Shown in pieces: positions 13,438 through 13,980 of a stretch of DNA of 13,980 nucleotides (the stretch's first letter is position 1; each line of letters begins with the position of its first letter). Below the pieces are notes generated by a model. It was not told where the DNA came from. It worked only from the letters and a program-made list of their open reading frames with translations, and did no database searches. Source of the stretch: Cyclobacteriaceae bacterium (GTDB lineage Bacteria > Bacteroidota > Bacteroidia > Cytophagales > Cyclobacteriaceae); contig JANYDR010000162.1 in NCBI GenBank assembly GCA_025363495.1, positions 1 through 13,980 of the forward strand, in the 5' to 3' direction. Both the position numbers and the translations under genes were made by a program.

Positions 13438-13980
13438 TTGGAGTCCAGTGTTGTGGTACCCAAAGTCTCCAACGTGTTACTAGGATTTGATCCTTGGATT
13501 CAGAGTCCAGCCTAGAATACCCCTTTGTCAGTTTCTGTTGACAATGAGACACAAAGGATGCGTCGAGATTATTTATTTCACCGAAGTATCCAAGCTTTTT
13601 GAAAAGGGCACCATTGTTAATCTTGTCTGCATATTCCAAAAGCTTAGCTAAGTCTTTATCGATATGATTGAGGTATGCCTTAAAGCAATCAAGGGTGTGT
13701 TGTAGACCAGCTCCTAAGTAAGGATCGCTTAGTATGTCTATGATTGTTTTATGAGGATCCGAAATGGAGATTTTCATCGGCCCTTTCCAAATAGTCTTGG
13801 TTCCAAAGATGTGGCCTTTCGAAATGTACTTTATGAAAAAACTAACACCCTGTATTTCCCGGCTTCCATACCCTGTTCGCCTATTAGTTAGCACGCAAAC
13901 GCTGCGAAATACCTGCTCTGTTAGTTCCCAATGTTCAGCTGCACTCCACCCGGCAATATATCCAGGATCAAATAATTCGG
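13430..13980 (-). CDS. AbiEi-family antitoxin / repressor (5' end outside window)
   Basis: The frame stays open past the GTG at 13894 to the window edge, and the extra residues (DPGYIAGWSAAEHWELTEQV) are the family's conserved WSAAEHW-LTEQ block. The real start is therefore beyond base 13980. About 182 residues are visible. They include VCVLTNRRT after the conserved block and the central PMKISISDPHKTIIDILSDP, the 'SDPxKTIID' motif of AbiEi antitoxins. A charged helical C-terminus (about 100-182) follows. The N-terminal winged-helix DNA-binding domain is expected upstream and is not seen. AbiEi proteins neutralise AbiEii without stable binding and repress their own operon. The gene precedes the toxin and overlaps it by 8 bases, the standard order. 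Confidence 0.87.
   Translation of the reverse strand, partial: ELFDPGYIAGWSAAEHWELTEQVFRSVCVLTNRRTGYGSREIQGVSFFIKYISKGHIFGTKTIWKGPMKISISDPHKTIIDILSDPYLGAGLQHTLDCFKAYLNHIDKDLAKLLEYADKINNGALFKKLGYFGEINNLDASFVSHCQQKLTKGYSRLDSESKDQILVTRWRLWVPQHWTPND

Overview
The window looks like chromosomal DNA from a Bacteroidetes bacterium, probably Cytophagales. Four things point there: a BatA-like / PyrC-like / DUF4199 / polyprenol-phosphate-type glycosyltransferase gene order, promoter -7 boxes that resemble TAnnTTTG, an ssrA gene whose tag reads GENTYAMAA, and several dispersed intergenic repeats of the 'cacagatttcacagat' and 'ccacgaagtcacaaggac' type. The assignment comes from sequence recognition only; no search was run.

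Bases 1-4137 hold a tight plus-strand gene string. It starts with the 3' part of a BatA-domain membrane protein, cut by the window edge. A dihydroorotase homologue follows that has lost nearly all metal-binding and catalytic residues. Then come two tandem DUF4199 membrane proteins and a family 2 glycosyltransferase with two C-terminal membrane helices. Gene spacing is 20, -11, 4 and 0 bases, so this is very probably one operon acting at the inner membrane.

Bases 4138-8690 hold single genes or pairs separated by repeat-rich gaps. They are an acyl-lipid or acyl-CoA desaturase (+), a membrane-anchored LytTR transcription regulator (-), a small DUF2306-like membrane protein with a downstream double-zinc-ribbon metallopeptidase (+), and a 403-base gap with palindromes and repeats. 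Two related copies of an interrupted inverted repeat lie directly upstream of the desaturase and DUF2306-like genes. The second copy carries a 22-base palindromic insertion in its right arm.

Bases 8691-11156 encode a stand-alone MacB/FtsX-type permease (-) with no ATPase gene beside it. The tmRNA gene ssrA (11428-11818) follows, with a promoter -7 box, a readable tag and a strong terminator.

Bases 11864-13980 hold an AbiE-type (type IV) toxin-antitoxin pair on the minus strand, convergent with ssrA. The antitoxin gene runs off the window edge. The toxin has an unusual tail: its AbiEii nucleotidyltransferase part is followed by a WYL-like domain, a Ser/Arg-rich linker and a CCHC zinc finger. 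Because ssrA is a classic integration hotspot, this pair may be the near end of a genomic island, but no integrase or second att copy lies in the window. The toxin fusion and the degenerate dihydroorotase are the most interesting items here.
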